Source of the DNA: Bacillota bacterium
GTDB taxonomy: Bacteria; Bacillota; UBA4882; UBA8346
NCBI GenBank assembly: GCA_023392595.1
Contig: JAEVYU010000053.1
Location: 62,001 to 126,000 of the forward strand
Length of the DNA stretch: 64,000 nucleotides
Reading direction: 5' to 3'
How positions within the stretch are numbered: position 1 is the stretch's first letter; each line of letters begins with the position of its first letter. The notes under the pieces were generated by a model. That model made no database searches, was not told the origin of the DNA, and saw only the letters and a program-made list of their open reading frames with translations. Of the stretch, positions 1 to 8,180 are shown piece after piece. A program made the position numbers and the translations under genes.

Positions 1-323
1 ACATTGGCTATACTTTGGCCGTCATTCAGTATTTTTAAGTCCCGGTTTTGGAAATCCGGGATCAAATCTACCGTTACATCACCCATTACCCGAGACTGGC
101 AAGCCAATACATAACCTGTTTCCTGAATACTCCGTTCCTCTGCTTCTTGATTCAGGCGAGATACAGAATCAAGGGTTATTTTGATCAAACATTTGCCGCA
201 AGTACCGGAACCGTTGCAAGGTGATTCGATCATCACGCCAGCACTCCGGGCTACATCCAGTAGGTTGGTGCCATTTTCTACATTAACCTCTATCTTCGCT
301 TGTTTGAAATAAATCTGGGCCAT
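1..323 (-). CDS. Corrinoid-activation [2Fe-2S] protein, N-terminal part
   Basis: This is a plant-type [2Fe-2S] ferredoxin domain at the start of a protein that runs off the left window edge. The visible 107 residues carry C36, C42 and C45 in CNGSGTCGKC, plus C75 in a YVLAC context, the usual four cluster ligands. Reductive activators of corrinoid proteins (RACo/RamA-like, DUF4445) begin this way and continue into an ASKHA ATPase-like domain not visible here. It overlaps the methyltransferase stop codon (TAATG), so the two are translationally coupled. The corrinoid protein and methyltransferase just upstream support a role in reducing Co(II) corrinoid back to Co(I). A stand-alone ferredoxin cannot be excluded because the C-terminus is missing. 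Confidence 0.8.
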   Translation of the reverse strand, partial: MAQIYFKQAKIEVNVENGTNLLDVARSAGVMIESPCNGSGTCGKCLIKITLDSVSRLNQEAEERSIQETGYVLACQSRVMGDVTVDLIPDFQNRDLKILNDGQSIAN

Positions 324-1348
324 TACCGAGACTCCTTTACCGTTTCAGTCAGGGCATGAATATTAGAGAGCGCTGAGGACGTACTAAGACCACAGGCTGG
401 TGAAATAATGTCGATCCGATCTTCCAATAATTTTTCAATCTGCTCGGCAACCTTTTCGGCAGTCCCAAATTGTAATAAGTAGGTACTTAGATTTCCCATG
501 GTGATTAAATCGGTAAATTCTTCTTTTAATAGCCTCAAGTTAACCAAAGCATCCATGCTGATAGCATCCGATTCCAACTTGGGGATTAAATGTTTCACAG
601 CTTTCATATCCCCACAAATATGCAGAATGACTGGAACTCCCAGATGATGAATTTCCCGGATGATTTGATTTAAATAAAATACTGCATATTCATCAAACAT
701 TTTGGGCCCTAATATTTCCCCGGTGGCTGTCGGATCACCAATAGCGATGATGGAAGCTCCATTTTCTACCAATAGCTCGGCATACCTGCCTAAGAACCTG
801 CTTATGTAATCAATGACCCGATGGGCATGGTCCCGATCTTTCCGGAGTTCTTTCAAAAACGTAATCGGATCGACAATCGAAGCCGCTGTACTCATAGGCC
901 CGGTAAGGGAACCAATCACAGGCACATCGGGATGCTTTTTGGCTAAAAGAGCACTCGCCTTAGCTAAAACAGGCAAACGGCCAGAATTTTTTAAAACATT
1001 CATATCCTGAAACTCTACCTGACTCACGGAAGAGAATTTTTCCTTGGCTATTTTCGGCTCGCAAGAAAGGGACCCAAAATCAATTTTGCTACCCAGGATC
1101 TCTGCTTCCACTGTCATACAAAAGGGGAGGCCCAAATTTTCAAATCCGGTATATTGTCCTACCGCTTCCGATAAATTGGCCATTACGGCCCCATCATGAT
1201 GAGCAGCGGGCAGTCTTTGGCCAGAAAGTTCCATTACATCAATGACCGCTGCATTCATCATTCCCCCGGTACAAATCACCGGAGGGCGATCAACGGTTTT
1301 ATGTTGCAACACCCGAAATAACCGCTCTTTGGGGCTTAAATCATCCAT
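323..1348 (-). CDS. MtsA/MtbA-type (UroD-fold) methyltransferase
   Basis: A 341-residue member of the uroporphyrinogen decarboxylase fold, in the subgroup of corrinoid:thiol methyltransferases (MtaA, MtbA, MtsA). The zinc site of that subgroup, H-x-C plus a distal Cys, is visible: HICGD (H243, C245) and SPACGLS (C319). True UroD enzymes lack it. The start chosen is the ATG giving MDDLSPKERL, the usual family opening; an upstream in-frame TTG would add seven residues. The ATG overlaps the stop of the corrinoid protein gene, so they form one operon. It probably moves a methyl group between a corrinoid protein and a small thiol. The physiological substrate is not shown by sequence; the sulfur-rich neighbourhood suggests methanethiol or another methylthio compound. 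Confidence 0.82.
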   Translation of the reverse strand: MDDLSPKERLFRVLQHKTVDRPPVICTGGMMNAAVIDVMELSGQRLPAAHHDGAVMANLSEAVGQYTGFENLGLPFCMTVEAEILGSKIDFGSLSCEPKIAKEKFSSVSQVEFQDMNVLKNSGRLPVLAKASALLAKKHPDVPVIGSLTGPMSTAASIVDPITFLKELRKDRDHAHRVIDYISRFLGRYAELLVENGASIIAIGDPTATGEILGPKMFDEYAVFYLNQIIREIHHLGVPVILHICGDMKAVKHLIPKLESDAISMDALVNLRLLKEEFTDLITMGNLSTYLLQFGTAEKVAEQIEKLLEDRIDIISPACGLSTSSALSNIHALTETVKESR

Positions 1349-2018
1349 GGTTAACTGAAACTCCCTCAATTAATCGCCGGGCCATCCTTGCTGCTTCAGC
1401 CGCATCTTTGGAATAACCGTCAGCGCCGATGCGTTCGGCAAAACTCTGGGAAATCGGACCTCCACCCACCATCACCAAGAAGTTCTCCCGAATATTCTCC
1501 TGGTCCAGAAGCCGGATGACTTCAGCCATTCCGTCCATGGTGGTCGTCATCAATGTCGATATGGCAATGATTTGGGCTCCAACCTCTTTGGCTTTGGCAA
1601 CAAAATCTTTTGGCGGTACGTCCCGGCCCAAGTCAAAGATTTCAAAACCTGACGTTTCAAACATAATTTTAACCAGATTTTTCCCGATATCATGGGTATC
1701 GCCTTCGACAACCCCAATGACCACCCGATACTTTTTAACCTGCCCATCGATTTTCAGGTGGGGTTTTAAAACATCTAAACCGGCATACATGGCATCGGAA
1801 CACATTAAAAGCTCTGGAATAAAATACTCCTCTTCCTCAAAAAGCTTACCGGCCCGATCCATGCCATCCGCCAATCCTTTTTCAATGGCCTGGTATGGAT
1901 CATGCTGCTCTTGGACAACTTCCCGGGCCAGAGCAACCGTTCCGGTTTCATCCATCTCCACGACTGCATCGGACAACCCTTTTTGAAGTTCTTCAGGATT
2001 TTTCCCCAAGGGAATCAC
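1341..2018 (-). CDS. Methyltransferase corrinoid (B12-binding) protein
   Basis: A 225-residue corrinoid protein of the MtaC/MtbC/MtsB type. Residues 1-90 form the helical cap domain, and the remainder is a Rossmann-like B12 domain with the base-off/His-on motif GDTHDIGKN (H109 as lower cobalt ligand). A GG-rich stretch near the C-terminus (VMVGGGPIS) is also typical. The start is GTG behind GGAG. It is first in an operon with the zinc methyltransferase and the corrinoid activator, so it should carry the methyl group for that enzyme. A sigma-70 promoter followed by a CymR-like box lies about 90 bp upstream, suggesting sulfur-responsive expression. Confidence 0.87.
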   Translation of the reverse strand: MIPLGKNPEELQKGLSDAVVEMDETGTVALAREVVQEQHDPYQAIEKGLADGMDRAGKLFEEEEYFIPELLMCSDAMYAGLDVLKPHLKIDGQVKKYRVVIGVVEGDTHDIGKNLVKIMFETSGFEIFDLGRDVPPKDFVAKAKEVGAQIIAISTLMTTTMDGMAEVIRLLDQENIRENFLVMVGGGPISQSFAERIGADGYSKDAAEAARMARRLIEGVSVNHG

Positions 2019-2102
2019 GCTCCAATGCTAAAGTATACGTATTATACGTAAGATAATATTTGTATTCTAAATATATTTAAGTTTTCCTATTTGATTACTA
2101 AT

Positions 2103-2131
2103 ATTTTATGCTGACTTCTATATTTTGTCAA
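2103..2131 (-). promoter_or_regulatory. Promoter of the corrinoid methyltransferase operon
   Basis: On the minus strand TTGACA and TAAAAT are separated by 17 nt. Immediately downstream, GTAATCAAATAGGAAAAC (2081-2098) resembles the CymR/Rrf2-type sulfur-repressor box and recurs in variant form at other promoters of this island. Confidence 0.7.
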
Positions 2132-2278
2132 TAAACAGAACACTTCAGATTGTAAATAATTTTATAGAAATAAATGATGCTCCTCGGAATAACCGGAATC
2201 GATTCGTTTTGCAGCATCGCATCACCTATCATTAGAAATCAAACTCCACCCCATTGATTATTAGTAGAGTAAGGACAA

Positions 2279-3226
2279 TCAAGCTTGCTTTTGGTTCAAT
2301 TCTTGATGGTTATTTTCAGCCAAAAAATCAATCAACCGCGGGTTCACTTTATCCGGCAATTCATAATGGGGAAGATGACCGGCCTTCTCAATCCAGAGCA
2401 ATTCCGGGTGCAATATGTGATAGAGCTTCATGGCTCCTTTGGTACTTAATGTTTGATCTTCGGTTCCCCAAATTAGCAGTACCGGAACATTTTGACGTGC
2501 AATTTTGAAATAGTCCGCAGTCGGATCATGATGGATAAAGTTACGTAAGGTTGAAAGCAATGCCCTGCCAAAACCTTTGTATCGCATCTGTTCCCGAAAA
2601 AGCTGGGGCCAATCCGGAAACAATTCCGGATGAAAAAAGTCTTGTAACTGTCTTTGGGGCGCAAAGGGTACCAGTGAAATTGAACTAAAATATTCTCCAA
2701 GCAAAGGAATGCCAAAGGGTCCGATGGGCAACTGTTCGTTGAAAGGATCGATCAGGACTAATTTGCCGATTTTTTCCGGATAGTCAGCCGCAAATGCCGT
2801 TGCCACAGCTCCACCCATGGAATTACCAATTAGATGAATCTGCTCTTTGAGTTGCAACGCTTCAATGAGTTCCTTCAATTGAGTCACAAAGAGTTTCCGG
2901 TTGTATATAACATCTGGTCTGTCCGATAAACCCCTTCCATAGATGTCATACCGGATAACCCGGAACCCGGCTTTTGATAAGATTGAAAAGTTAGGTTCCC
3001 ACATGTAATAAGGAACTGAGAAGCCGTGAATCAACATAACTACCTGACCGTTTTCCGGACCCGCAATTTCATAATGAGTAAATCCCAAAGATAGACGGAC
3101 AAATTTCCCCGGCGCCTTTTCGCGGATTGCCTGCGTCAGGTTCCGATGTTCTGAATTGAGGATTAAAGGCAACAAAAATCCAATTCCCAAGATTATTAAG
3201 ATACTGCTTACAATGACGATACTCAT
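2279..3226 (-). CDS. Alpha/beta hydrolase, membrane-anchored
   Basis: A 315-residue alpha/beta-hydrolase fold protein. An N-terminal hydrophobic segment (about residues 1-23) should anchor it to the membrane. The nucleophile elbow GNSMGGA supplies the catalytic Ser. An HG motif in MLIHGFSVPYY forms the oxyanion region, LLIWGTEDQTL carries the probable catalytic Asp, and KAGHLPHYE the catalytic His. All triad elements are present, so it should be an active esterase, lipase or C-C hydrolase, but the substrate cannot be read from sequence. It is monocistronic between the corrinoid operon and a DUF2325 gene, with no visible functional tie to either. Confidence 0.82.
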   Translation of the reverse strand: MSIVIVSSILIILGIGFLLPLILNSEHRNLTQAIREKAPGKFVRLSLGFTHYEIAGPENGQVVMLIHGFSVPYYMWEPNFSILSKAGFRVIRYDIYGRGLSDRPDVIYNRKLFVTQLKELIEALQLKEQIHLIGNSMGGAVATAFAADYPEKIGKLVLIDPFNEQLPIGPFGIPLLGEYFSSISLVPFAPQRQLQDFFHPELFPDWPQLFREQMRYKGFGRALLSTLRNFIHHDPTADYFKIARQNVPVLLIWGTEDQTLSTKGAMKLYHILHPELLWIEKAGHLPHYELPDKVNPRLIDFLAENNHQELNQKQA

Positions 3227-3278
3227 TCCCTTTCACCTTTCTTCTGGGATTATCTAAAATTTAAATCGGTGTGGAATT

Positions 3279-3551
3279 TCAGGCAAGCAAGCTTTCTGCC
3301 TTATGGGAAAGGGCCCGCTTGGTATAAGTTACGGGTATGCCTTCTCTTTTGGCTTGCCTTTTAATACTACCCATCAAAGGATGATTAATATAATCGCAAA
3401 AGATGATGATTTTTTCAACCCGCCTTGGAATTGGTTTTTTAATGCAGGTTTTGCAGCGACCCGTCCAGTGAATAATTTCCTCGGCACCTTCTAGATGGAG
3501 TTGTTCATAAATATTACCCAACCTGTCTGCACCAACAAGTAAAACTACCAT
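3279..3551 (-). CDS. DUF2325 small protein
   Basis: A 90-residue protein matching the DUF2325 pattern: a Rossmann-like start MVVLLVGADRLGN, a central CxxC (GRCKTC), then IIIFCDYINHPLM and a basic C-terminus. A strong AGGAGG site precedes the ATG. The biochemical role of the family is unknown; the paired cysteines suggest metal or redox sensing. Its promoter carries a CymR-like box, so it may belong to the same sulfur regulon as the rest of the island. Confidence 0.72.
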   Translation of the reverse strand: MVVLLVGADRLGNIYEQLHLEGAEEIIHWTGRCKTCIKKPIPRRVEKIIIFCDYINHPLMGSIKRQAKREGIPVTYTKRALSHKAESLLA

Positions 3552-3652
3552 TGGATTTCCCTCCTGCTAAGGCTTGCTAAAAATTTTATTCCTGGGAAAA
3601 TCACTGTTTTTTAATTCATACTTTTCCAATCGGAATAATTTATATTTCTTCC

Positions 3653-3681
3653 ATTGTAATAGGATGGAAAAATTTTGTCAA
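3653..3681 (-). promoter_or_regulatory. Promoter of the DUF2325 gene
   Basis: Minus-strand TTGACA and TACAAT with 17-nt spacing. The stretch just downstream (3620-3641) contains ATTCCGATTGGAAAAGT, a further match to the CymR-like box. Confidence 0.65.
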
Positions 3682-3718
3682 GAAAAATGAATCATCTTTT
3701 AAATATTCTCAGATCCAA

Positions 3719-3747
3719 TTGACAAATAATTCATTCGATATTAGAAT
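3719..3747 (+). promoter_or_regulatory. Promoter of the amidohydrolase gene
   Basis: Plus-strand TTGACA and TAGAAT with 17-nt spacing, divergent from the DUF2325 promoter. The following ATAAAGTCGGTAGGAATAGT (3756-3775) loosely resembles the CymR-like box. Confidence 0.65.
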
Positions 3748-3824
3748 CAAATACAATAAAGTCGGTAGGAATAGTTCTATTTATCTTTAAAGAAATCATC
3801 ATTAACTGGTTTGGAGTGATTCTA

Positions 3825-5228
3825 GTGGACAGATACGACCTGGTCATTCGTAACGGCAAGTTGGTGGATCCTGAAAAATATCAATTTTCTTCCGGCGCCA
3901 TTGGTGTGAAAAATGGAAAAATTGCAGTGATCACTGCAGGTGAAATCTATGGGAAAGTAGAAATCGATGCGGATGGACAATTTGTTTCTCCCGGTTTTAT
4001 CGATGTCCACAGCCATATCGACGGGCACCGTGAATTCGCCGAACTGGCATTGGTTCAGGGCGTAACCACCGTGGTAGGCGGTAATTGCGGACTCAGTCCC
4101 ATCAATCTACAGGAATTTTTCTCCACCGAGGACCAACTAGGTTTCCCAATTCATCAAGCGCAATTAATAGGACATTCGTTTACTTTGCGTCAAAGAGTCG
4201 GGGCCGTGGATCCTTTTCTTCCAGCGAGCGCCCAACAAATCCGGCAGATGGTAGATTTAACTGAAAAGGCATTGGCGGATGGAGCCATCGGATTGTCTTT
4301 TGGTCTGGAATACGCTCCTGGTACATCCTTTGAAGAAATTATCGCTCTCAGTCAGGTTGCCGCAAAATATGGCCGTTTAATCGCCATCCATACCAGGATG
4401 CTTGCCTGCGGGGATTTGGCTTCACTCACCGAAGCAATCAATATTAGCCTAATCACCGGGGCCCGTATCTTAATTTCTCATTTCGTTTACCAATATGGTT
4501 GTGGACTCATGAACAAGGCACTATCCATTGTTGACCAAGCCCGACACGATGATATTGACGTTTGGATTGATAGTGGGCTCTATACCGCTTTTGCTTCCTT
4601 CGTGGGGACCCCTGTATTTAGCGAGAGATATATGACTGAGTTTGGCTGGAAGCCGGAAGATTTAATGGCCGCTACCGGAAAATATTGCGGCAGACGTTTA
4701 ACCAGTCAAACCTACCAGGATATGCGCGCCAACTATCCAAATGATTCGGTAATTTGCTTTACCGGTAACGAAACAGATATTGATGAACCCTTTAAGCGCG
4801 ACTATACGATGGTTTCTTCCGATATCGGGCCCACCCCGACCGGATCAACCCGGGAAGGGCACCCGCAAAACACCGGAACCTTTCCGCGGTTTTTCCGGAA
4901 GTTGGTCCGGGAAAAGCAGATTTTATCCGTCTTGGATGCAGTTGTTAAATGTACCTTATTGCCTGCCCAAACTTTCGGATTGAATACCAAAGGCCGCTTA
5001 AAGGAAGGCGCTGATGCGGATTTAGTCATTTGGAACATCGACAAAATCAACGATTGCGCTGATTTTCCAGGTATCGGCAGACCGGATGCTCCTCCGGAAG
5101 GAATCGCTTATGTTATTGTAAACGGGCAGATTGCTGCAAAAAATAATCACATTCAGAAAGATGTTTTATCCGGGAAAACCATTCAACCTCAATCAACAGC
5201 CGATCATAAATTATCTCAAGCGGGATAG
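3825..5228 (+). CDS. D-aminoacylase-like amidohydrolase
   Basis: A 467-residue metal-dependent amidohydrolase of the dihydroorotase / N-acyl-D-amino-acid deacylase superfamily. It opens with YDLVIRNGKLVDP and has the metal motif DVHSHIDG (HxH), followed by GVTTVVGGNCG, typical of D-aminoacylases. IAIHTRM and LISHF carry further histidines, and the C-terminal KGRLKEGADADLVIW closes the composite beta-sandwich. The start is the GTG giving MDRYDL, placed correctly behind TTTGGAG; another GTG lies nine bases upstream. Substrate is unknown. Its promoter layout resembles the sulfur genes, so an N-acylated sulfur amino acid is a possibility, but that is inference. Confidence 0.8.
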   Translation: MDRYDLVIRNGKLVDPEKYQFSSGAIGVKNGKIAVITAGEIYGKVEIDADGQFVSPGFIDVHSHIDGHREFAELALVQGVTTVVGGNCGLSPINLQEFFSTEDQLGFPIHQAQLIGHSFTLRQRVGAVDPFLPASAQQIRQMVDLTEKALADGAIGLSFGLEYAPGTSFEEIIALSQVAAKYGRLIAIHTRMLACGDLASLTEAINISLITGARILISHFVYQYGCGLMNKALSIVDQARHDDIDVWIDSGLYTAFASFVGTPVFSERYMTEFGWKPEDLMAATGKYCGRRLTSQTYQDMRANYPNDSVICFTGNETDIDEPFKRDYTMVSSDIGPTPTGSTREGHPQNTGTFPRFFRKLVREKQILSVLDAVVKCTLLPAQTFGLNTKGRLKEGADADLVIWNIDKINDCADFPGIGRPDAPPEGIAYVIVNGQIAAKNNHIQKDVLSGKTIQPQSTADHKLSQAG

Positions 5229-5285
5229 TTAGAAAATCTTTTTACTTTTTGGATTGAGTACCGTTTATCCTATACGGATGGCAGC

Positions 5286-5747
5286 TTACGATAATTTATA
5301 CTTGTTGACAGCCCCAAATCCCTTTGAATAGTCCAAATATTCGATTTCTTCAGTTTTGATTTTAAAAATTACCGTATTCACCAATTCCCCCTTGGCAACC
5401 CGTTCTCGAAAACGGGGACTGCGATCGCCCAGCAACTCGATGGCATTATCATATTCGGTTCCCGAAATTAACAGCTTTGCTCTGCCAGATATCAGCACAC
5501 TCTTCCAGGTTTCAAGATTTTGATTGTCATGTTCGAAAAAAAAGCTTACTTGGGGATTTTTTTCTATTTCTCGGACCTTTGGCGCTTCTTTCCCTGAAGA
5601 GAAATACAGATTAAAACCGCTCAGGACAAAACTTCCCATGGATCGTAAAAGCGGCGTCCGATCTTCACGAACATACCCTAAAACCGCAAATCGTGTTGTG
5701 GTAATATAGTCAACTACATCAGACTGCCAGGATGTTTCGCTCATCAT
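5286..5747 (-). CDS. Pyridoxamine-phosphate-oxidase-like flavin protein
   Basis: A 153-residue protein of the split-barrel pyridoxamine 5'-phosphate oxidase-like fold (general stress FMN/F420-binding type). Visible family features are TTRFAVLGYVREDRTPLLRSM at the start of the barrel, LYFSSGKEAPKVREI and SFFFEHDNQNLETWKSVLISG. A GGGAGGAATCC site precedes tandem ATG codons. The gene overlaps the end of the dehydrogenase gene by 29 bases and is the last of a three-gene operon under leader-element control. The family binds FMN, F420 or haem, and the partner reaction is unknown. Confidence 0.75.
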   Translation of the reverse strand: MMSETSWQSDVVDYITTTRFAVLGYVREDRTPLLRSMGSFVLSGFNLYFSSGKEAPKVREIEKNPQVSFFFEHDNQNLETWKSVLISGRAKLLISGTEYDNAIELLGDRSPRFRERVAKGELVNTVIFKIKTEEIEYLDYSKGFGAVNKYKLS

Positions 5748-6849
5748 GGATTCCTCCCTTATTTAAACTTTGGTTAAGCGTACCTTCACCCAACCGGTCG
5801 GCTTCAATCATTACTTTCTCTATCAATTGAGGGGTAACGGGAAATGGATACTTGGTAAAAGCCTCTGTGTCAATATTCATACCTACCTCAGCTGCAGCAT
5901 TCTGTGGGTCAAGAATACCCAACTGCCCCAGAGTAACCGGAAGCCCTAATTCATTCATCCATCTTATAAAATCCGTAATTTTTGTTGGGGTTTTTCCCTC
6001 TAGAAGAAGTTGCGCCAAAACTCCAAAGATTACTTTCTCTCCGTGCAGACTGGAATGGGTTTCCGGAATAAAAGTAAGTGTATTGTGAATTGCATGACCC
6101 AATGCCGGGCGGTTGGCGCCCTCGGAGATGCTTCCCACTAGCCCTGCCAATACAATGATCGAATCAATGACTTCCCGGAGTATTTCACTTTCATAGTGAT
6201 CGGCAGCGTCTTTGATAGCCCGAATCCCTTTTTCTTCAATGATTCTGAAGGCAAGTTTGGCATTTTCCAGACCCAACTGAAGAACCAGATCATTTTCCGC
6301 CTGAACAACATAGGGAGCCGTTTCATACCATTTTGCCAATGTGTCGGCGATACCGGCCCGTAAATATCGTTCCGGCGCCCGGGCAATAATCCCGCTATCA
6401 ACCAAAACCAGTTGAGGGGAGTTCTTTAAAATCATACCGCCTGCGAAGCGCCCCTTTTCATCATATAAAATTGATAAAGCCGACCAGGCGGCGCAGGTGG
6501 CGGCGATGGTTGGCACGGTGATAACCGGTATTGCCAATTGATCTCCGATCGCTTTAGCCAAATCCAGCGCCTTACCGCCTCCAACCCCAATGATCACATC
6601 GGCTTTGATTCTCTTTACTGTTTCTGCATATTGGTCCACTGCCTTTTGGGTACAATAGCCAAAAAATTCTTCGCTGACAGCTTCGATTTCAGCTGCCTTT
6701 AAACTATGAAAAAATTCTTGTCCAGCAGCCGCCAGAGCAGTTTTACCCCCCACAACGAAAGCCTTTCTCCCTATTTTGGCAACATAAGATCCCGCGGAGC
6801 GAAGAATATCCGGTTGATTCACATATTGCTTCGGAGTTTTAATTAACAT
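5719..6849 (-). CDS. GldA-like iron-containing alcohol dehydrogenase
   Basis: A 376-residue group III iron-type alcohol dehydrogenase, closest in feel to glycerol dehydrogenase. The NAD-binding motif VIIGVGGGKALDLAKAIG, the TVPTIAATCAAWSALSILYD loop, and the metal-site residues in GIADTLAKWYE, GHAIHNTL and SSLHGEKV are all intact. It sits between an aminotransferase and a flavin-type protein in an operon governed by a leader attenuator shared with the nitrogenase-like operons. A substrate alcohol or aldehyde derived from a methylthio compound (for example 2-(methylthio)ethanol chemistry) is an attractive but untested idea; true glycerol dehydrogenase activity is the conservative alternative. 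Confidence 0.83.
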   Translation of the reverse strand: MLIKTPKQYVNQPDILRSAGSYVAKIGRKAFVVGGKTALAAAGQEFFHSLKAAEIEAVSEEFFGYCTQKAVDQYAETVKRIKADVIIGVGGGKALDLAKAIGDQLAIPVITVPTIAATCAAWSALSILYDEKGRFAGGMILKNSPQLVLVDSGIIARAPERYLRAGIADTLAKWYETAPYVVQAENDLVLQLGLENAKLAFRIIEEKGIRAIKDAADHYESEILREVIDSIIVLAGLVGSISEGANRPALGHAIHNTLTFIPETHSSLHGEKVIFGVLAQLLLEGKTPTKITDFIRWMNELGLPVTLGQLGILDPQNAAAEVGMNIDTEAFTKYPFPVTPQLIEKVMIEADRLGEGTLNQSLNKGGIHDERNILAV

Positions 6850-6862
6850 GATCTTTTCCTCC

Positions 6863-7957
6863 TTAATTTAAATTCAGGACTTCTTTCAATTTTTCAATCA
6901 GCAATTCATTTTCATCAGGACGGCCAATGGTAATCCGCAGCCATGTCGGCATAGCGAATTCCACGCCGGGGCGAACTGAAACTCCTTTACGCAACAGTTT
7001 TTCAAAAACCAAGGTAGAATCTTGAGCCACATCAACCATGATAAAATTGGTCTCGGTGGGGATAAAGATAAGTCCCATCATCTGAAAGGATTGATAAAAA
7101 AACCGCTTCCCTTTTCTGTTGTTTTCCAGCACCGCCGATTTAAATCCGGGATCATCCACACTGGCAACGGCGGCAACCTGTGCCAGAACATTAACATTCA
7201 GCGGCAATCGGATCCGGTTCAAAATATCAATGAATTCAGCATTTCCAATTCCATAACCAACTCGTAAACCAGCTAATCCGTATGTTTTGGAAAAAGTACG
7301 CAATGATATAACATTGGGAAAATCTAGGAATTGAGTAGCATCCGGATAATCCTGCCGCTCGACGTAATCAAAATAGGCCTCATCGAAAACCACCGCGATA
7401 TTTCCGGGAATTTGGCTCAGAAACTCTTCCACTGACTTTTTAGTGAAAATCGTCCCGGTTGGGTTATTGGGGTTGCAAAGCCAGATGATCTTGGTATTGC
7501 CATTGATTTTATCTTTGATTCGATTCAAATCAATATGATAGTCTTGCAAAGGGACTCGAACCGCTTGACCGCCCATCGCCAAAGTCACTGTCTGGTACCA
7601 GCCAAAAGTAGGCGTAGGTATAATACACTCATCACTGGGCTCGATCAAAGCTTCCGCAATCAGGGATAATATTTCAAAGGAACCTGAGCCAACAATCACT
7701 TGCTCGGATCGGCATTGATGGATTTGGGCCAATTTGTTTTTAAGCAAGACACTGGCTCCATCCGGATAAAGATAAATATTTTTCAGGGCTTGTTCAATAG
7801 CCGGACCCACCTGGGGCGAACAGCCCATGGTGCTTTCATTGGCAGACAAGCGAATGATCCTCTCCAAGCCCAATTCATGTTTAATCGCTTCTAAGGACTT
7901 TGCCGGAGTATAAGGAGGAAGCTCCTCCACTGCTTTTCGAAATTTCAATTTGGGCAT
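6863..7957 (-). CDS. HisC-type class I/II aminotransferase
   Basis: A 364-residue fold-type I PLP aminotransferase of the histidinol-phosphate aminotransferase family. The motifs are RLSANESTMGCSP at the N-terminus, WLCNPNNPTGT, VVFDEAYFDY, and the PLP lysine K224 in TFSKTYGLAGLRVGYG; the C-terminal WLRITIG binds the substrate carboxylate. No other his genes are nearby. Here it leads an operon with a GldA-like dehydrogenase, so it more likely handles another amino acid, possibly a sulfur amino acid, than histidinol phosphate. The ATG lies behind AGGTGG, directly downstream of a leader terminator. Confidence 0.85.
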   Translation of the reverse strand: MPKLKFRKAVEELPPYTPAKSLEAIKHELGLERIIRLSANESTMGCSPQVGPAIEQALKNIYLYPDGASVLLKNKLAQIHQCRSEQVIVGSGSFEILSLIAEALIEPSDECIIPTPTFGWYQTVTLAMGGQAVRVPLQDYHIDLNRIKDKINGNTKIIWLCNPNNPTGTIFTKKSVEEFLSQIPGNIAVVFDEAYFDYVERQDYPDATQFLDFPNVISLRTFSKTYGLAGLRVGYGIGNAEFIDILNRIRLPLNVNVLAQVAAVASVDDPGFKSAVLENNRKGKRFFYQSFQMMGLIFIPTETNFIMVDVAQDSTLVFEKLLRKGVSVRPGVEFAMPTWLRITIGRPDENELLIEKLKEVLNLN

Positions 7958-8002
7958 TTACAAACCACCTCATTGAAAAGTTGTAAATCTGTCAAAAAGG
8001 AC

Positions 8003-8081
8003 TTAAAAAAACTGGAGGCTTTGAGTGCCATGGAATCGAATGATTCCCACTCAAAGCCTCCAGTTTTCCAGTCAGCTTTTA
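8003..8081 (-). promoter_or_regulatory. Leader attenuator element, copy A
   Basis: A hairpin with outer stem AAAGC/GCUUU, internal loop UGA/AG and inner stem CUGG-AAAA-CUGG overlaps the 5' arm of a strong intrinsic terminator (20-bp perfect stem followed by seven T). Formation of the hairpin and the terminator is mutually exclusive. It lies in the 5' leader of the aminotransferase operon and is one of six related copies in the window; its ligand or binding protein is unknown. Confidence 0.75.
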
Positions 8082-8110
8082 TTAGTATTCCGAGTTAATT
8101 TATTATATTT

Positions 8111-8140
8111 ATAGTACATCATTTGGTAATCTTTTGTCAA
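8111..8140 (-). promoter_or_regulatory. Promoter of the aminotransferase operon
   Basis: Minus-strand TTGACA and TACTAT with an 18-nt spacer. The leader then reads AACTCGGAATACTAAT before entering attenuator copy A. It lies just downstream of the last nitrogenase-like gene, so the operon is separately promoted. Confidence 0.65.
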
Positions 8141-8180
8141 TATTGCTCTGGAAGAATTTAATATAAATATTGCCGCTGTA

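Noticed and set aside
2160..2225. Imperfect inverted repeat GATGCT...AGCATC downstream of the alpha/beta hydrolase
   Set aside because: There is no T run and the inner part pairs poorly, so I could not support calling it a terminator.
6863..7957. Histidine biosynthesis assignment (hisC) for the aminotransferase
   Set aside because: Family motifs fit, but no his gene is near, and the shared attenuator points to another amino acid substrate. The symbol was left empty.
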